Source of the DNA: Gloeocapsopsis sp. IPPAS B-1203
GTDB lineage: Bacteria > Cyanobacteriota > Cyanobacteriia > Cyanobacteriales > Chroococcidiopsidaceae
DNA length: 64,000 nucleotides
Direction of reading: 5' to 3'
Assembly: GCF_002749975.1 (NCBI RefSeq)
Contig: NZ_PEIG01000003.1
Coordinates: 124,001-188,000 of the forward strand
Below the pieces are notes generated by a model, which was not told where the DNA came from, made no database searches, and saw only the letters and a list, made by a program, of their open reading frames with translations. The translations under genes and the position numbers were made by a program. Shown here in pieces: positions 56,427 through 64,000 of this stretch. Numbering within the stretch: position 1 is the first letter of the stretch; the number at the start of each line of letters is the position of its first letter.

Positions 56427-57944
56427 ATGACTTCACTTAAATCAGTAACATTATTTAATCTACTAACAGGAGAAGAAAATCATCCAGCAATAGTTGCACC
56501 CAATAAACCGAGTTTAACTTATAGACAAGTACGCCAACAGATTATAGAACTTGCTGAGCAGTTAAACAACTTTGGAATTAAACGCGGATCGCGAATTGCG
56601 ATCGCCATGCCAAATAGCCCTGAAATGATCTTAACTTACCTTGCAGCAGCAACGTGTGGTACAGCAGCCCCACTTAATCCTAAATATAAACAAGAGGAAT
56701 TTGCGTTTTATTATCAAGACACGCAGGCGATCGCCTTAATTGTTTTAGGAGATGGTATTGCAGCAGCGCAAGCGGCGGTAACTTCTGAGATGATGTTAAT
56801 TCAAGCAACACCAAAATCTGATGGTACGTTGTCTTTACACAAGATTCAAGGTCAAGAATATCCACCGCGAACAATTGAACAAACAGAATCAGAAGATGTG
56901 GCGATGATTTTACATACCAGTGGTACTACGAGTCGCCCCAAGCGCGTACCAATTAAACATCGCAATCTTGCAGCGTCAGCACACAACATCATTAGTACTT
57001 ACAACTTAAGTGATAGCGATCGCGCTTTATGTATTATGCCGCTGTTTCACGTCCACGGAATTGTTGCTTCAATGCTATCTACCTTAGCATCAGGAGGAAC
57101 TGTCATTTGTCCTACCGGCTTTAATGCAATGGAGTTTTGGCGGATTTTAAGCGAGTCTCAACCAACATGGTACTCAGCAGTACCAACAATGCATCAACTA
57201 ATACTAGCAAGGGCTGAACGAAATCAAGAAGCGATCGCCGCAAGTCGTTTAAGGTTTATTCGTTCGAGTAGTTCCTCACTACCTCCAGTTGTTTTAGAAC
57301 GCTTGGAAGCTACTTTCAATGCTCCAGTACTAGAAGCATACAGCATGACGGAAGCAGCGCATCAAATGACTTCTAATCCGCTACCTCCGAGTACGCGCAA
57401 ACCTGGAAGTGTTGGTTCTGGGTTCGGTGTAGAAGTGGGAATTATGGATGAAGATGGCAAATTGCTATCGTCAGGGCAATTGGGTGAGATAGTCGTTAAG
57501 GGTGCAAATGTGTTTGATGGTTATGAAAATAACTCAGAAGCTAATGCTAAGGCTTTTAGAAACGGTTGGTTTCGTACTGGCGATCAAGGCGTGATTGATG
57601 CAGATGGCTATCTTGCTTTGACTGGGCGCATCAAAGAGTTGATTAACCGAGGTGGAGAAAAGATTTCTCCTGTAGAAGTTGATCATGTTTTACTGCGTCA
57701 TACTGCTGTTGCAGAAGCCCTTTCATTTGCTGTACCGCATAAAACTTTAGGTGAGGATATCCATGCAGCGGTAGTTTTAAAAGATAATACAGTAAGCGAA
57801 CAAGAATTGCGCCAACATTGTTCAGAACTTCTTGCAGAATTTAAAGTTCCCCGTCAATTGCATATTCTAGAAGAATTACCACGAGGTGCAACGGGTAAAT
57901 TGCAACGGTTGAATATGGCAAAGTTGCTGAAACTGGAAGATTGA
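56427..57944 (+). CDS. AMP-forming acyl-CoA ligase, possibly oxalate-CoA ligase type
   Basis: A 505-residue member of the ANL family that activates a carboxylic acid with ATP and transfers it to CoA. I choose ATG at 56427 (MTSLKSVTLFNLL); the frame extends ten codons further upstream. Key motifs are LHTSGTTSRPKRVP (phosphate-binding loop), AYSMTEAAHQM, GWFRTGDQGVIDADGY and the catalytic Lys in RGATGKLQR. The general look (TCGTAAPLNPKYKQEEFAFY) is that of the Pcs60/AAE3 oxalyl-CoA synthetase group. A different short acid is possible. The panE gene follows 69 bases later. Confidence 0.88.
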   Translation: MTSLKSVTLFNLLTGEENHPAIVAPNKPSLTYRQVRQQIIELAEQLNNFGIKRGSRIAIAMPNSPEMILTYLAAATCGTAAPLNPKYKQEEFAFYYQDTQAIALIVLGDGIAAAQAAVTSEMMLIQATPKSDGTLSLHKIQGQEYPPRTIEQTESEDVAMILHTSGTTSRPKRVPIKHRNLAASAHNIISTYNLSDSDRALCIMPLFHVHGIVASMLSTLASGGTVICPTGFNAMEFWRILSESQPTWYSAVPTMHQLILARAERNQEAIAASRLRFIRSSSSSLPPVVLERLEATFNAPVLEAYSMTEAAHQMTSNPLPPSTRKPGSVGSGFGVEVGIMDEDGKLLSSGQLGEIVVKGANVFDGYENNSEANAKAFRNGWFRTGDQGVIDADGYLALTGRIKELINRGGEKISPVEVDHVLLRHTAVAEALSFAVPHKTLGEDIHAAVVLKDNTVSEQELRQHCSELLAEFKVPRQLHILEELPRGATGKLQRLNMAKLLKLED

Positions 57945-58013
57945 TATCATTTCTAGTTATTCAATTAGAATATCCTTGAGTTATTAACCACTAGCCACTA
58001 GTCACTAATCACG

Positions 58014-58988
58014 ATGAAAATTTGTATTGTTGGTGCAGGTGCTATTGGAGGATATATTGGTGCTAAGTTGGCGCTTGCTGGCGAACAAGTTACTTTAATT
58101 GCACGCGGGGTGCATCTGCAAGCTATACAGGAAAAAGGTTTAACGCTACGTAGTGCAGATGGTACAGAAGAGTTAGTTAAACATGTTGTTGCGACGCAAG
58201 ATATTGCTGCTGCTGGAACTCAAGATGTCGTGATTGTGGCGTTGAAAGCGCAGAGTGTACCAAGTGTTGCGGCTAGTTTAACTGCGTTGTATGGTGATGA
58301 AACTGTTGTTGTTACTGCCCAAAATGGCGTTCCCTGGTGGTATTTTCGTAAACTAGATAGTCCTTTTGCTGATTATTGCATTCAGTCTGTCGATCCTCAA
58401 GGAGTTGTGGAAGCGCATATTCCTGTCGATCGCGTGATTGGGTGTGTGGTGTATCCTGCTGCTGAACTTGCAGCCCCAGGAGTAGTACAACATATTGAGG
58501 GCGATCGCTTTTCTTTGGGCGAACTGGATAGTACTAAGAGCGATCGCATTCAACAACTATCGCAAAGTTTTCGTCAAGCTGGAATCAAAGCCCCTGTTCG
58601 CAACCAAATCCGCAATGAGTTGTGGGTGAAACTGTGGGGAAATTTAGCTTTTAATCCCATTAGTGCGTTAACTAGATGCACATTAGAAGAGATTTGTCAA
58701 TATTCTTTGACGCGAGAACTGGCAAAAAATATGATGCTTGAAGCGCAGGCGATCGCAGAAAAACTGGGAGTTGAGTTTGGTATTTCCCTAGAGCAACGTA
58801 TCGAAGGAGCAGAAAAAGTAGGCGCACACAAAACCTCGATGTTACAAGACATTGAAGCGCACAGATCGACTGAAGTGGATGCGATCGTTGGTGCAGTTGC
58901 AGAACTCGGAAAATTAACGCAGACACCAACTCCTTATATTGATGCGATTTATGCGAGTGTTAAATTACTTGAAAAATCCGTAATTTGA
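58014..58988 (+). CDS. panE: 2-dehydropantoate 2-reductase (ketopantoate reductase family)
   Basis: A 324-residue NADPH-dependent reductase. The Rossmann motif GAGAIGGYIG is at the start (residues 7-16), LKAQS and ENELW-like RNELWVKLWGNLAFNPISAL contain the conserved catalytic Lys/Asn, and VGAHKTSMLQDIEAHRSTEVD with Glu is near the end. The family makes pantoate for coenzyme A. Members with other substrates exist, so the panE assignment is likely rather than certain. It may form an operon with the acyl-CoA ligase, whose product needs CoA. Confidence 0.88.
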   Translation: MKICIVGAGAIGGYIGAKLALAGEQVTLIARGVHLQAIQEKGLTLRSADGTEELVKHVVATQDIAAAGTQDVVIVALKAQSVPSVAASLTALYGDETVVVTAQNGVPWWYFRKLDSPFADYCIQSVDPQGVVEAHIPVDRVIGCVVYPAAELAAPGVVQHIEGDRFSLGELDSTKSDRIQQLSQSFRQAGIKAPVRNQIRNELWVKLWGNLAFNPISALTRCTLEEICQYSLTRELAKNMMLEAQAIAEKLGVEFGISLEQRIEGAEKVGAHKTSMLQDIEAHRSTEVDAIVGAVAELGKLTQTPTPYIDAIYASVKLLEKSVI

Positions 58989-59010
58989 ACAGAAGCAAAG
59001 AGGTGCTGTG

Positions 59011-59166
59011 ATGAGTTTAATGGATTATGCAGCAATGTCTTATCAAGAGTTGAGGCGTTATTTTCTGACTCATCAAGATGATACTGCTACATTTCCAACA
59101 CGGTTGTTATGGAGTACTACCACAAAGCACTTGTTCCACAACTTGACGAATTGCATCAACGACTAA
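59011..59166 (+). pseudogene. Truncated DUF6887-like small protein
   Basis: A 51-codon frame, MSLMDYAAMSYQELRRYFLT continuing HQDDTATF, is preceded by a good ribosome-binding site (AGAGGTG). This N-terminus looks like the small cyanobacterial DUF6887 type (MSYxELRxYxLxHxxD), which normally continues with a short acidic helix and is followed by a partner gene. Here the sequence runs after 28 residues into DNA that is the end of the alpha/beta hydrolase gene on the other strand (59107 on), so the tail is not native. I read it as a remnant cut by recombination. The family name is from memory. Confidence 0.5.
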
Positions 59167-60105
59167 CTCTGGTTTATCGAGTTGGATTGCGTGTCCACTT
59201 TCGCGAGCAATAATATGAATGCCTTGGGGGGACTCACTAGCCAAATCTGCATGTAATTCTTGCAGTTTCTGAAGCACATCTTGGGTTATATCGAAGTCTG
59301 GCTTTCCAGACGACAAGACAATTAGAGGGATGTCAGGAAATGGCTTTATCTTTCGTGCTTGTTCAACCTGGCTCATGCTTATTGATACCGCAGCTGACTC
59401 TTGAGCAAAGGTTTTGCCAAACTGTGTTTGAGAATAGAGTGCTTTAGCAAGAGGTTGCATTGAAGGTGGAAATTTTTGAAATAGACCAGCCGCCATAGGC
59501 AAAGAATCAAAAGCGACAAGCAAACGAAGCAGCCCGATACGAGCTATAATCGGCACTACATGAGTTAAAAATCTTTCAAGTCGTTGGTTCAATTCAACCC
59601 ATTCGACTGGTGTCTCCTCATACATTCTCTCATGAGCAACATCCACTAAAACCATCCCTGCAACTTCTTCTGGATAGCAATAGGCAAATAAGCGACTAAA
59701 TAAACCACTTAAAGACATTCCCACTAAGACATATGGCGGCTCAATTTCAACCTCTCTCAAAAGTTGCCGCAACTCACTAACAACTTGTTCAGCCGTGCGT
59801 GATTCTGAACTTATATCACTCCAGCCATAACCCGCTCTATCGTAGGTTAAAATCCTCGCAAATTTAGCCACTTCAGGCTGCACTAGTTGCCAATCTAAGT
59901 GAGTGCCTCCGGTTCCACTATCTACAACGACTGTTAAGTGACCTTCACCCATAATTTGATAGTGCCAAGTTTTACCATTGATTTCAATTAATTTTCCAGA
60001 TGGCGGAAACTTTCGGCGATCGCGACTTGTGGCAAGTGCTTGATAAATGACTCCAAACCCGACTACTCCAATCATTACCCCAAGGGGTACAATAAGCCAT
60101 AGCAT
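59107..60105 (-). CDS. Alpha/beta hydrolase, membrane-anchored
   Basis: A 332-residue hydrolase with one N-terminal membrane segment (about 3-25: LIVPLGVMIGVVGFGVIYQA). The catalytic Ser is in VGMSLSGLF (usual form GxSxG, here with Ser in place of the last Gly), an oxyanion-type DSGTGG precedes it, and the catalytic His is in ESGHAIQLDKP. The substrate cannot be predicted. It is convergent with panE and overlaps the truncated small ORF at its 3' end. Confidence 0.9.
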   Translation of the reverse strand: MLWLIVPLGVMIGVVGFGVIYQALATSRDRRKFPPSGKLIEINGKTWHYQIMGEGHLTVVVDSGTGGTHLDWQLVQPEVAKFARILTYDRAGYGWSDISSESRTAEQVVSELRQLLREVEIEPPYVLVGMSLSGLFSRLFAYCYPEEVAGMVLVDVAHERMYEETPVEWVELNQRLERFLTHVVPIIARIGLLRLLVAFDSLPMAAGLFQKFPPSMQPLAKALYSQTQFGKTFAQESAAVSISMSQVEQARKIKPFPDIPLIVLSSGKPDFDITQDVLQKLQELHADLASESPQGIHIIARESGHAIQLDKPELVVDAIRQVVEQVLCGSTP

Positions 60106-60188
60106 CTTGTTGATTCCTCAAGCGTCAGTCCGTTTGCAATTGTCTTACTTGGTCATTGTCTGGCTTTTTGCTCTACGTCGAAAAATCT

Positions 60189-61769
60189 TTAACCTGCTAA
60201 TGCAATACCGTCTGCACGCGGTTCAGAAGCAGCTACTAAGGTTTCTCCTTGTCGTAAGATGATTTGACCTTTACCAAAGTTGCGGCGTTCGGCAATAATT
60301 TGAATATCGTGTCCGCGATCGCCTAATGCTAGGGCAACAGATGATGGTACTGTGGATTCTAATAACACAGTCTTACCTGTCGTAAACTGCCAGCGAGGTG
60401 CATCTAAAGCCGCTTGGGGATTCATGCCGTAATCTGCTAAGTTAACTGCAACTTGAAGATGTCCTTGTGGTTGCATGTGTCCGCCCATAACACCAAATGG
60501 TCCTAGTGGGCGATTGTTTTGAGTAAGAAAACCTGGGATAATAGTATGAAATGGACGTTTTGCGGGTGCGATTTGATTTGGGTGTCCTGGTTACAACGTA
60601 AAACCTGCGCCGCGATTTTGTAAAGCGATACCTGTCTGGGGAACTAAAATTCCACTACCAAAACCCATGTAGTTTGATTGAATAAAAGATACCATTAAGT
60701 CGCGATCGGCAGTGGCAAGATACACTGTTCCGCCTTGGGGTAAATCTGATTGGGCAAATATGGCGTGTTCTTTAATTAACTGTCGTCTTTGCGCTGCATA
60801 AGTTTTATCAAGAAGGCGATCGCTTGTCACTTTCGTGTGTTCAGGATCGCCGACGTGGGCTTGAACGTCTGCAAAAGCGAGTTTCATTGCTTCAATTTGC
60901 AGATGATAACTTTGTACCGAATCGCGCGGGTAACGCGATAAATCAAAACCTTCGAGAATATTTAACGCCATTAAAGCAGCAATTCCTTGCGTGTTTGGCG
61001 GAATCTCCCAAACTGTTAAATCGCGATAATTTGTGGAAATTGGTTGTACCCATTCGGGTTGGTGATGAGTAAAATCTTTTGTTGTCAGTGTTCCTCCAGT
61101 ATCAGCAGCAAAATCAGTAATTTTTGCGGCTAAATCTCCACGATAGAAGCTTTCTCCTCCTGTTACAGCAATTTCTTTTAAAGTTTTGGCGTGTGCTAAA
61201 CTTCCCCAAATTTCACCTGCACGAGGGGCGCGACACGAAGGAAAAAACACTTGTTTAAATGCTTGAAATTCTGGAGCATCCAGTGATAATAAGTAAGATG
61301 CGGCTTGCCATGCTCTTGCCGTTTCCGGAGATACAGGAAAACCTTGTTCAGCATAACGAATGGCTGGGGCAAACAATTGCTCAAATGGCAGTTTACCCCA
61401 ACGTTCCCACAGCGATCGCCACGCAGAAACTGCCCCTGGTACTGTCACCGTTAACCAGCCTACAAGGGGAATTTGCGTAATGTTATCAAGCTGAAGGTTT
61501 TGCGGACTTTTACCTGATGCATTCAATCCATGTAATTGTCCATCCCATACTAAGGCAAAGGCATCAGAACCAATGCCATTAGAAGTTGGTTCGACGACTG
61601 TAAGGGCGATCGCCATCGCTAACGCCGCATCAACCGCATTACCCCCAGCCCAAAACATCTCCATTCCAGCCAAAGTTGCTAAGGGTTGACTGGTACTAGC
61701 AGCGTAGTTCTTTCCCAGAATCACCCGTCGCGAGGAAGCATAAGGGTATTGAGTTAAGTCGAACGACAT
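60189..61769 (-). pseudogene. ggt: Gamma-glutamyltransferase gene interrupted by an in-frame stop codon
   Basis: The frame starts MSFDLTQYPYASSRRVILG at 61769 and is a gamma-glutamyltransferase: GGNAVDAALAMAIAL, SGKSPQNL, PGAVSAWR and the autocatalytic Thr in QGGTVYLATADRD, then SNYMGFGSGI. After NRGAGFTL a TAA occurs (60591-60593). The same frame then continues PGHPNQIAPAKRPFHTIIPG, GGHMQPQGHLQ and ends ADGIALAG at 60189. Homologues have one residue at the TAA position and continue. A single base change (for instance GAA to TAA) explains it. The product stops early in the small subunit and is probably inactive, unless the stop is read through or is a sequencing error. Its start overlaps the EcsC gene's stop by one base. 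Confidence 0.9.
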
Positions 61770-63013
61770 TAAGATTGACCTTGATTCACTGTTGCTTGAA
61801 TTGAGTTTAAGTCAAGATCGAACTTATCAGCGATCGCTTCCATAATTCGTGCTGCTTCGGGTGTGATAATGCCATCTTTTTGAGCAATTCTATAACACTG
61901 TGCCAACAAAGGAATTGCAAAATCGCGATTAAGTTGGTTTAAAAGTGTTTCTAGAGGTTGGGGTGATTTGATGTTGTTACCAATGCTTGCGAGTGAAGAT
62001 TCACTGAAATGAAGGTTTTTTAATTCAGGGAGAATCTCTTCCCAGGATTTCTCTGGGTGAGTTGCTAGGATCATGTGTACGAGAACTTGATCCATGACAG
62101 CTTCTTGGGCGATCGCCGTTTCAGCATAGCGATCGCTTTGTTCTTTTATGTCTGCGAGTGTTTCCTCAGAATCGATTGAGGTATTGTTATCTAACTTAGC
62201 CTCATAAAAGCGACAAGCTGCATATCCTACTGAATACATAATTGCCGCATTAGAACTTGAACCAATCATTGCCCCAGCAAAGGGAATATTACGCAGTAAG
62301 CCTAAGCCTGCGGTACGCAATAAACGTCCACCACCTAATGCTAAACCGAAGATTGCTAAAACTTCACCTTTACGTGCTGGTTCTTTTAAATCAAGTCCGT
62401 AAGCAGCTGCAATCTGGTACACCATTTCTGCTTGCAAGCGTGTCGTTGCAGCTAAATCAACTGCAAGCAATGCTAAAGCCGCACCTGGGAGAATACTACT
62501 TGCTAAACCAATTCCACCGGCGTATGTAGCTTTTTCCACCATGATGCGATGGGCGATTTCACTGGGTGACTCATGGGGATACTCTCGTTGTAACTTTCTC
62601 ACTTCCTCGGTTGCTTTTGTGACATCAACGTTATCAGTTGCGCCGACTATCCATTGCAGATTGAGAACGCGAGAAAAGCGACGTACTAACCAGTTGTCGC
62701 CAACAAAGCTAACCGCTTCGCCAGCAGTTTGTGTTGCTTGAGAAATGAGATCGTGTGTTTGTTTTGTCGCTGCTTCACCAGCTTCTACTGCAGTTTGAGC
62801 CAGAGATAAGCCTGTTTGGGCAGCAGTCGTTGCTACTGCTACAGTGACATCACCAACTGTTTTGGCAAAGAAATCAAATAGTGATGCAGCATCAGATTTA
62901 TCCTCTGTTTCTGTGTTTTTTGGAGAAGACGTGGAATTCTCAGTTTTTGGCGGAAGAATTGTCACTTCAATATCTGATGCATCGGATGCAGGCGATTGCT
63001 TGGGATCTGTCAT
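61769..63013 (-). CDS. EcsC-family protein
   Basis: A 414-residue protein. The first 45 residues are acidic and Pro/Ser-rich; about 50-90 is a helical Ala/Thr-rich stretch; the EcsC domain follows (about 125-290) with YPHESPSEIAHRIMVEKAT, LASSILPGAALALLAVDLAA, LRTAGLGLLRNIPFAGA and AVGYAACRFYE-like YSVGYAACRFYEAKL. A C-terminal part (about 330-410: LAQCYRIAQKDGIITPEAA) looks like a TerB-like helical domain. The function of EcsC proteins is not established. The stop overlaps the start of the ggt gene, so the two are one transcription unit. Confidence 0.88.
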   Translation of the reverse strand: MTDPKQSPASDASDIEVTILPPKTENSTSSPKNTETEDKSDAASLFDFFAKTVGDVTVAVATTAAQTGLSLAQTAVEAGEAATKQTHDLISQATQTAGEAVSFVGDNWLVRRFSRVLNLQWIVGATDNVDVTKATEEVRKLQREYPHESPSEIAHRIMVEKATYAGGIGLASSILPGAALALLAVDLAATTRLQAEMVYQIAAAYGLDLKEPARKGEVLAIFGLALGGGRLLRTAGLGLLRNIPFAGAMIGSSSNAAIMYSVGYAACRFYEAKLDNNTSIDSEETLADIKEQSDRYAETAIAQEAVMDQVLVHMILATHPEKSWEEILPELKNLHFSESSLASIGNNIKSPQPLETLLNQLNRDFAIPLLAQCYRIAQKDGIITPEAARIMEAIADKFDLDLNSIQATVNQGQS

Positions 63014-63170
63014 AAGTAAACTTGATTTGAATTAACTTTACTTTCCTTGTAACGGAAATAATAGAGATAAAGCATCTACCTGTGATCGCATCTTAGCAAG
63101 TAACAAGACTGATCTTTGGTTTAGACTACCAAGTGAGTAGGCATAATTAAATACCACACTTTTTGTTACT

Positions 63171-63212
63171 GGGTAATGGGTAATGGGTAATGGGTAATGG
63201 GTAATGGGTAAT
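63171..63212. repeat. Six tandem TGGGTAA heptamers
   Basis: Six exact copies of TGGGTAA run from 63171 to 63212. Related inverse units (AATTACCAGTTACC, ACCAATTACCAGCC) follow at 63231-63266 and share TTACCAGCCTTTAC with 52543-52556. Short tandem heptamers (STRR-type) are a known feature of cyanobacterial genomes. No spacer-repeat order, so not CRISPR. Confidence 0.9.
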
Positions 63213-63264
63213 TCTTAATAAGTATTTTTCCAATTACCAGTTACCAATGACCAATTACCAGCCT

Positions 63265-63915
63265 TTACTGAAGACGTCGATCTACTTTAGTTGCGACATC
63301 TTGAAGTGATGCTTGTGGTGTGGTGCGATTGAGTGACATGACTGCTGTAAATACGCCCACATTTCCCCGCCGAAAGCTACCAACATCAACTTGCGCCCTT
63401 TGATTTAATGCACCTATTGCGAGTGTCGCTCCTGCTGAAGAATTCCCAACATTTAAGCGATTTGGTTGGTGTTGGAGAAGATTAGCTGCAACACCAATTT
63501 GAGGTTGCAATTTAGCAAATAACTGTTGCCAATATTGTGGTTGTTCGACCTGTCTTAGATTAGCATCGAAGCGTAGTATGCTTAATGGTTGACTTGGTAT
63601 TGTTGTCGTAAAGCCGGAAACAACTTCTAAGGTATTAGGGTTGACATAAACAAAGTAATCGTTGATTTGCAGATTTTGTTTCGTTAAAAGTGGCACGAAT
63701 TGACTCAAGTAAGCTGCAAGTTGTGGTTTAAAAGCTGAAGGAACTTCTTCAAAACCTGCTGGTAAATCTTCGAGTCTGAGAGTAGCAGTTGATGTGGCTT
63801 GTTGTACTAATTGAGATGGTGGTGTGGCAGCATGGATGTTGTGAGGAGGGATAGCAACTATGGAAATTGCAGAGACTAAAGCAAGCGATCGCTTCCAGCT
63901 TTTACCAGTTTTCAT
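63265..63915 (-). CDS. Secreted protein of unknown function
   Basis: A 216-residue protein from the preferred start MKTGKSWKRSLAL at 63915; upstream in-frame starts at 63927 and 63984 are also open. A signal peptide is clear: basic start, hydrophobic ALVSAISIVAIPP, cut near IHAATPP. The mature part (RLEDLPAGFEEVPSAF; FTTTIPSQPLSILRF; LNVGNSSAGATLAIGAL) resembles conserved cyanobacterial secreted proteins without assigned function. The opening LEDLPAGF phrase is often seen at the start of such substrate-binding-like domains, but I cannot name the family. Confidence 0.85.
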   Translation of the reverse strand: MKTGKSWKRSLALVSAISIVAIPPHNIHAATPPSQLVQQATSTATLRLEDLPAGFEEVPSAFKPQLAAYLSQFVPLLTKQNLQINDYFVYVNPNTLEVVSGFTTTIPSQPLSILRFDANLRQVEQPQYWQQLFAKLQPQIGVAANLLQHQPNRLNVGNSSAGATLAIGALNQRAQVDVGSFRRGNVGVFTAVMSLNRTTPQASLQDVATKVDRRLQ

Positions 63916-64000
63916 TACAAAAAACATTCTTATATACAAACATGACTGACTTCTACTAGTGTCTCTATAGTTCCTGCACTTCAAGTAACTAAAATTCAGC

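Noticed and set aside
63171..63266. Possible CRISPR array
   Set aside because: The heptamers are directly adjacent with no spacers; this is a short tandem repeat.

Overview
The window is chromosomal DNA from a cyanobacterium. The evidence is the split RNA polymerase genes rpoC1 and rpoC2, the rpsT-tatD-rpoB order, very frequent GCGATCGC (HIP1-type) octamers, and protein sequences that read like those of Chroococcidiopsis/Gloeocapsa/Nostoc-type cyanobacteria. The genus is an inference and is not fixed by anything here. I recognised no tRNA, rRNA, CRISPR array or intact insertion sequence.

Layout. 1-2.4 kb: a partial conserved membrane protein, hslO (Hsp33) and a small START-like protein. 3.7-17.6 kb: an AT-rich accessory island that I read as a secreted-peptide (RiPP) biosynthesis and export locus. 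The plus strand carries an HTH protein related to transposase N-termini, a CNB-C39-ABC exporter, an HlyD adaptor and a parvulin. The minus strand carries four Cys-free, Ser/Thr-rich precursor peptides that all have a double-glycine leader ending at residue 38, an APH-like kinase, a HopA1-like lyase, an aldo/keto-reductase-like protein without its catalytic tetrad, and a second parvulin. An RTX protein follows. 17.7-31 kb is housekeeping: a universal stress protein, hisD, rpsT, tatD, rpoB, rpoC1, rpoC2. 31.5-46.9 kb is a cellulose locus: a GH5 cellulase, two unknown envelope proteins, an outer-membrane barrel protein, a TPR protein, a GH8 cellulase, BcsB and a BcsA with PilZ domain, closed by a clear terminator. 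47-64 kb is mixed: an HtrA protease, two sugar ABC permeases, YebC, an FAD hydroxylase, DUF72, a frameshifted Uma2 nuclease gene, an ABM-domain secreted protein with an AraC regulator, an acyl-CoA ligase, a ketopantoate reductase, an alpha/beta hydrolase, a gamma-glutamyltransferase gene broken by a stop codon, an EcsC protein and a secreted protein.

How the parts work together. In the peptide locus, the kinase and lyase would phosphorylate and eliminate Ser/Thr in the cores. The AKR-like protein may act on the product. The C39 exporter would remove the leader at Gly-Gly and secrete the peptide with the HlyD adaptor, while the parvulins may assist folding. In the cellulose locus, BcsA makes glucan under c-di-GMP control, BcsB guides it through the periplasm, the TPR and barrel proteins together look like a BcsC split in two, and GH8 (perhaps also GH5) trims it.

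The most interesting item is the 3.7-17 kb peptide locus. It combines a split Ser/Thr dehydratase with precursors that have no cysteine in the core, so it cannot make ordinary lanthionine rings. Other points worth a second look are a tiny ORF plus hairpin upstream of rpoB, the split BcsC, and two recently broken genes (Uma2, Ggt).
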